Under the pieces are notes generated by a model, which was given only the letters and a program-made list of their open reading frames with translations, was not told the origin of the DNA and did not search any database. A stretch of DNA of 7,095 bases from the NCBI GenBank assembly GCA_028718405.1, contig JAQULV010000067.1:1-7095 (forward strand), given 5' to 3'. Of the stretch, positions 6,514-7,095 are shown one piece after another. Each line of letters begins with the position of its first letter. Positions within the stretch are counted from its first letter, which is position 1. This DNA comes from Smithellaceae bacterium (lineage in GTDB: Bacteria > Desulfobacterota > Syntrophia > Syntrophales > JAQULV01). The translations under genes were made by a program, and so were the position numbers.

Positions 6514-7095
6514 CTAATTATCGTTACCAGGCGGCCCGGACTGCGCAGGGGTGAGGAATCTTCTGAAGTCGATCCAGAGGTCGAAAAGTCCCAGGGCCAC
6601 GACCAGGATCATAAGGTACTGTTGGAGGAATATCAATAGGTAGAACAATCCCCGCAGGTAGACAGGAACCTGCTTTACGCGAAAGAAGAATCCTATTATG
6701 GCAAGCCCCTGCAGTAAATAGACGAACATACAGATAACCAGGAGATTTATCCCCACGTATCTGACCGCCGTCAGGGGAACGAGCGTCGCCATGCCGGCCG
6801 CGATAAAAAGCCAGACCAGATGATCGGGAGACTTCCAGAGTGCCAGTTCGCCGAAGGCCGGAAAGCTGATTCCCTGTTTTGCCAAGAGACCCCGCGCGGC
6901 GAGAAGATTGATCAGCACTACGGAGCTGATACTTACCAGCACCAACGCCGGAAAGACATTCGTCAGAAAAAAGATGATCTGCCGGGCGTTGTCCTTCAAG
7001 ATCGCAACCTGCTCCGCGGGAAAACCCATCTGTGCATACATGTTGATGTTCTCCCCAACGCTTTGTGCTACGTAGGTCCCGATCAACTGCCAGGG
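6514..7095 (-). CDS. DUF2232 (YybS-like) multi-pass membrane protein, N-terminus beyond the right edge
   Basis: This is a membrane protein of unknown function, probably of the DUF2232/YybS family. The reading frame stays open to the window edge: the first visible codons are Pro-Trp-Gln-Leu, and a possible TTG at 7086 is most likely an internal Leu. About 193 C-terminal residues are seen, and the family is usually about 300. Counting from that Leu, hydrophobic segments lie near 37-62, 90-108, 110-136 and 142-171 (the last may be one or two helices). They are followed by GLFDLWIDFRRF, which resembles the usual DUF2232 ending, and a polar tail rich in Pro and Gly. It stands first in the visible operon, 30 bases before rplI. 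In many bacteria this gene sits between rpsF-rpsR and rplI-dnaB, which is a main reason for the family call. No function should be assumed. Confidence 0.75.
   Translation of the reverse strand, partial: PWQLIGTYVAQSVGENINMYAQMGFPAEQVAILKDNARQIIFFLTNVFPALVLVSISSVVLINLLAARGLLAKQGISFPAFGELALWKSPDHLVWLFIAAGMATLVPLTAVRYVGINLLVICMFVYLLQGLAIIGFFFRVKQVPVYLRGLFYLLIFLQQYLMILVVALGLFDLWIDFRRFLTPAQSGPPGNDN

Overview
The window is an ordinary, gene-dense piece of a bacterial chromosome, most likely from a deltaproteobacterium (Desulfobacterota). A Syntrophus-like lineage fits best. I infer this from the HtpX N-terminus, the RpoH type, the order DUF2232-rplI-dnaB, and the pyruvate-kinase-like plus DAC protein. 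Base composition is moderately GC-rich. There are seven genes, two of them cut by the window edges. I see no mobile element, CRISPR array, tRNA or rRNA, and no gene-free stretch longer than about 135 bases.

Left block (1-3688, minus strand): a tight three-gene unit, read dacZ-like diadenylate cyclase -> clpB -> htpX. The cyclase stop codon overlaps the clpB ribosome binding site. The htpX start lies inside the last codons of clpB. htpX runs off the left edge. This joins a putative c-di-AMP synthase to a disaggregase and a membrane protein quality-control protease.

Divergent control region (3689-3822): it separates the cyclase-clpB-htpX unit from rpoH. It holds a perfect TTGACA -35 element facing the cyclase, and a perfect 14-base palindrome placed where a repressor would cover the predicted start of transcription. 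rpoH begins at a GTG behind a strong Shine-Dalgarno sequence.

Middle (3823-4683, plus strand): rpoH, the heat-shock sigma factor. It ends only 7 bases from the end of dnaB, which is transcribed towards it.

Right block (4691-7095, minus strand): DUF2232 membrane protein -> rplI (ribosomal protein L9) -> dnaB (replicative helicase). This is a conserved bacterial arrangement that normally follows rpsF-rpsR, which would lie beyond the right edge. dnaB starts at the rplI stop codon.

Together the left half is a protein-quality and stress locus (sigma-32, ClpB, HtpX, c-di-AMP synthesis), and the right half is a translation and replication housekeeping operon. The most interesting points are the archaeal-type cyclase heading a heat-shock operon, with an altered RHR motif, and the palindromic operator-like element between it and rpoH.
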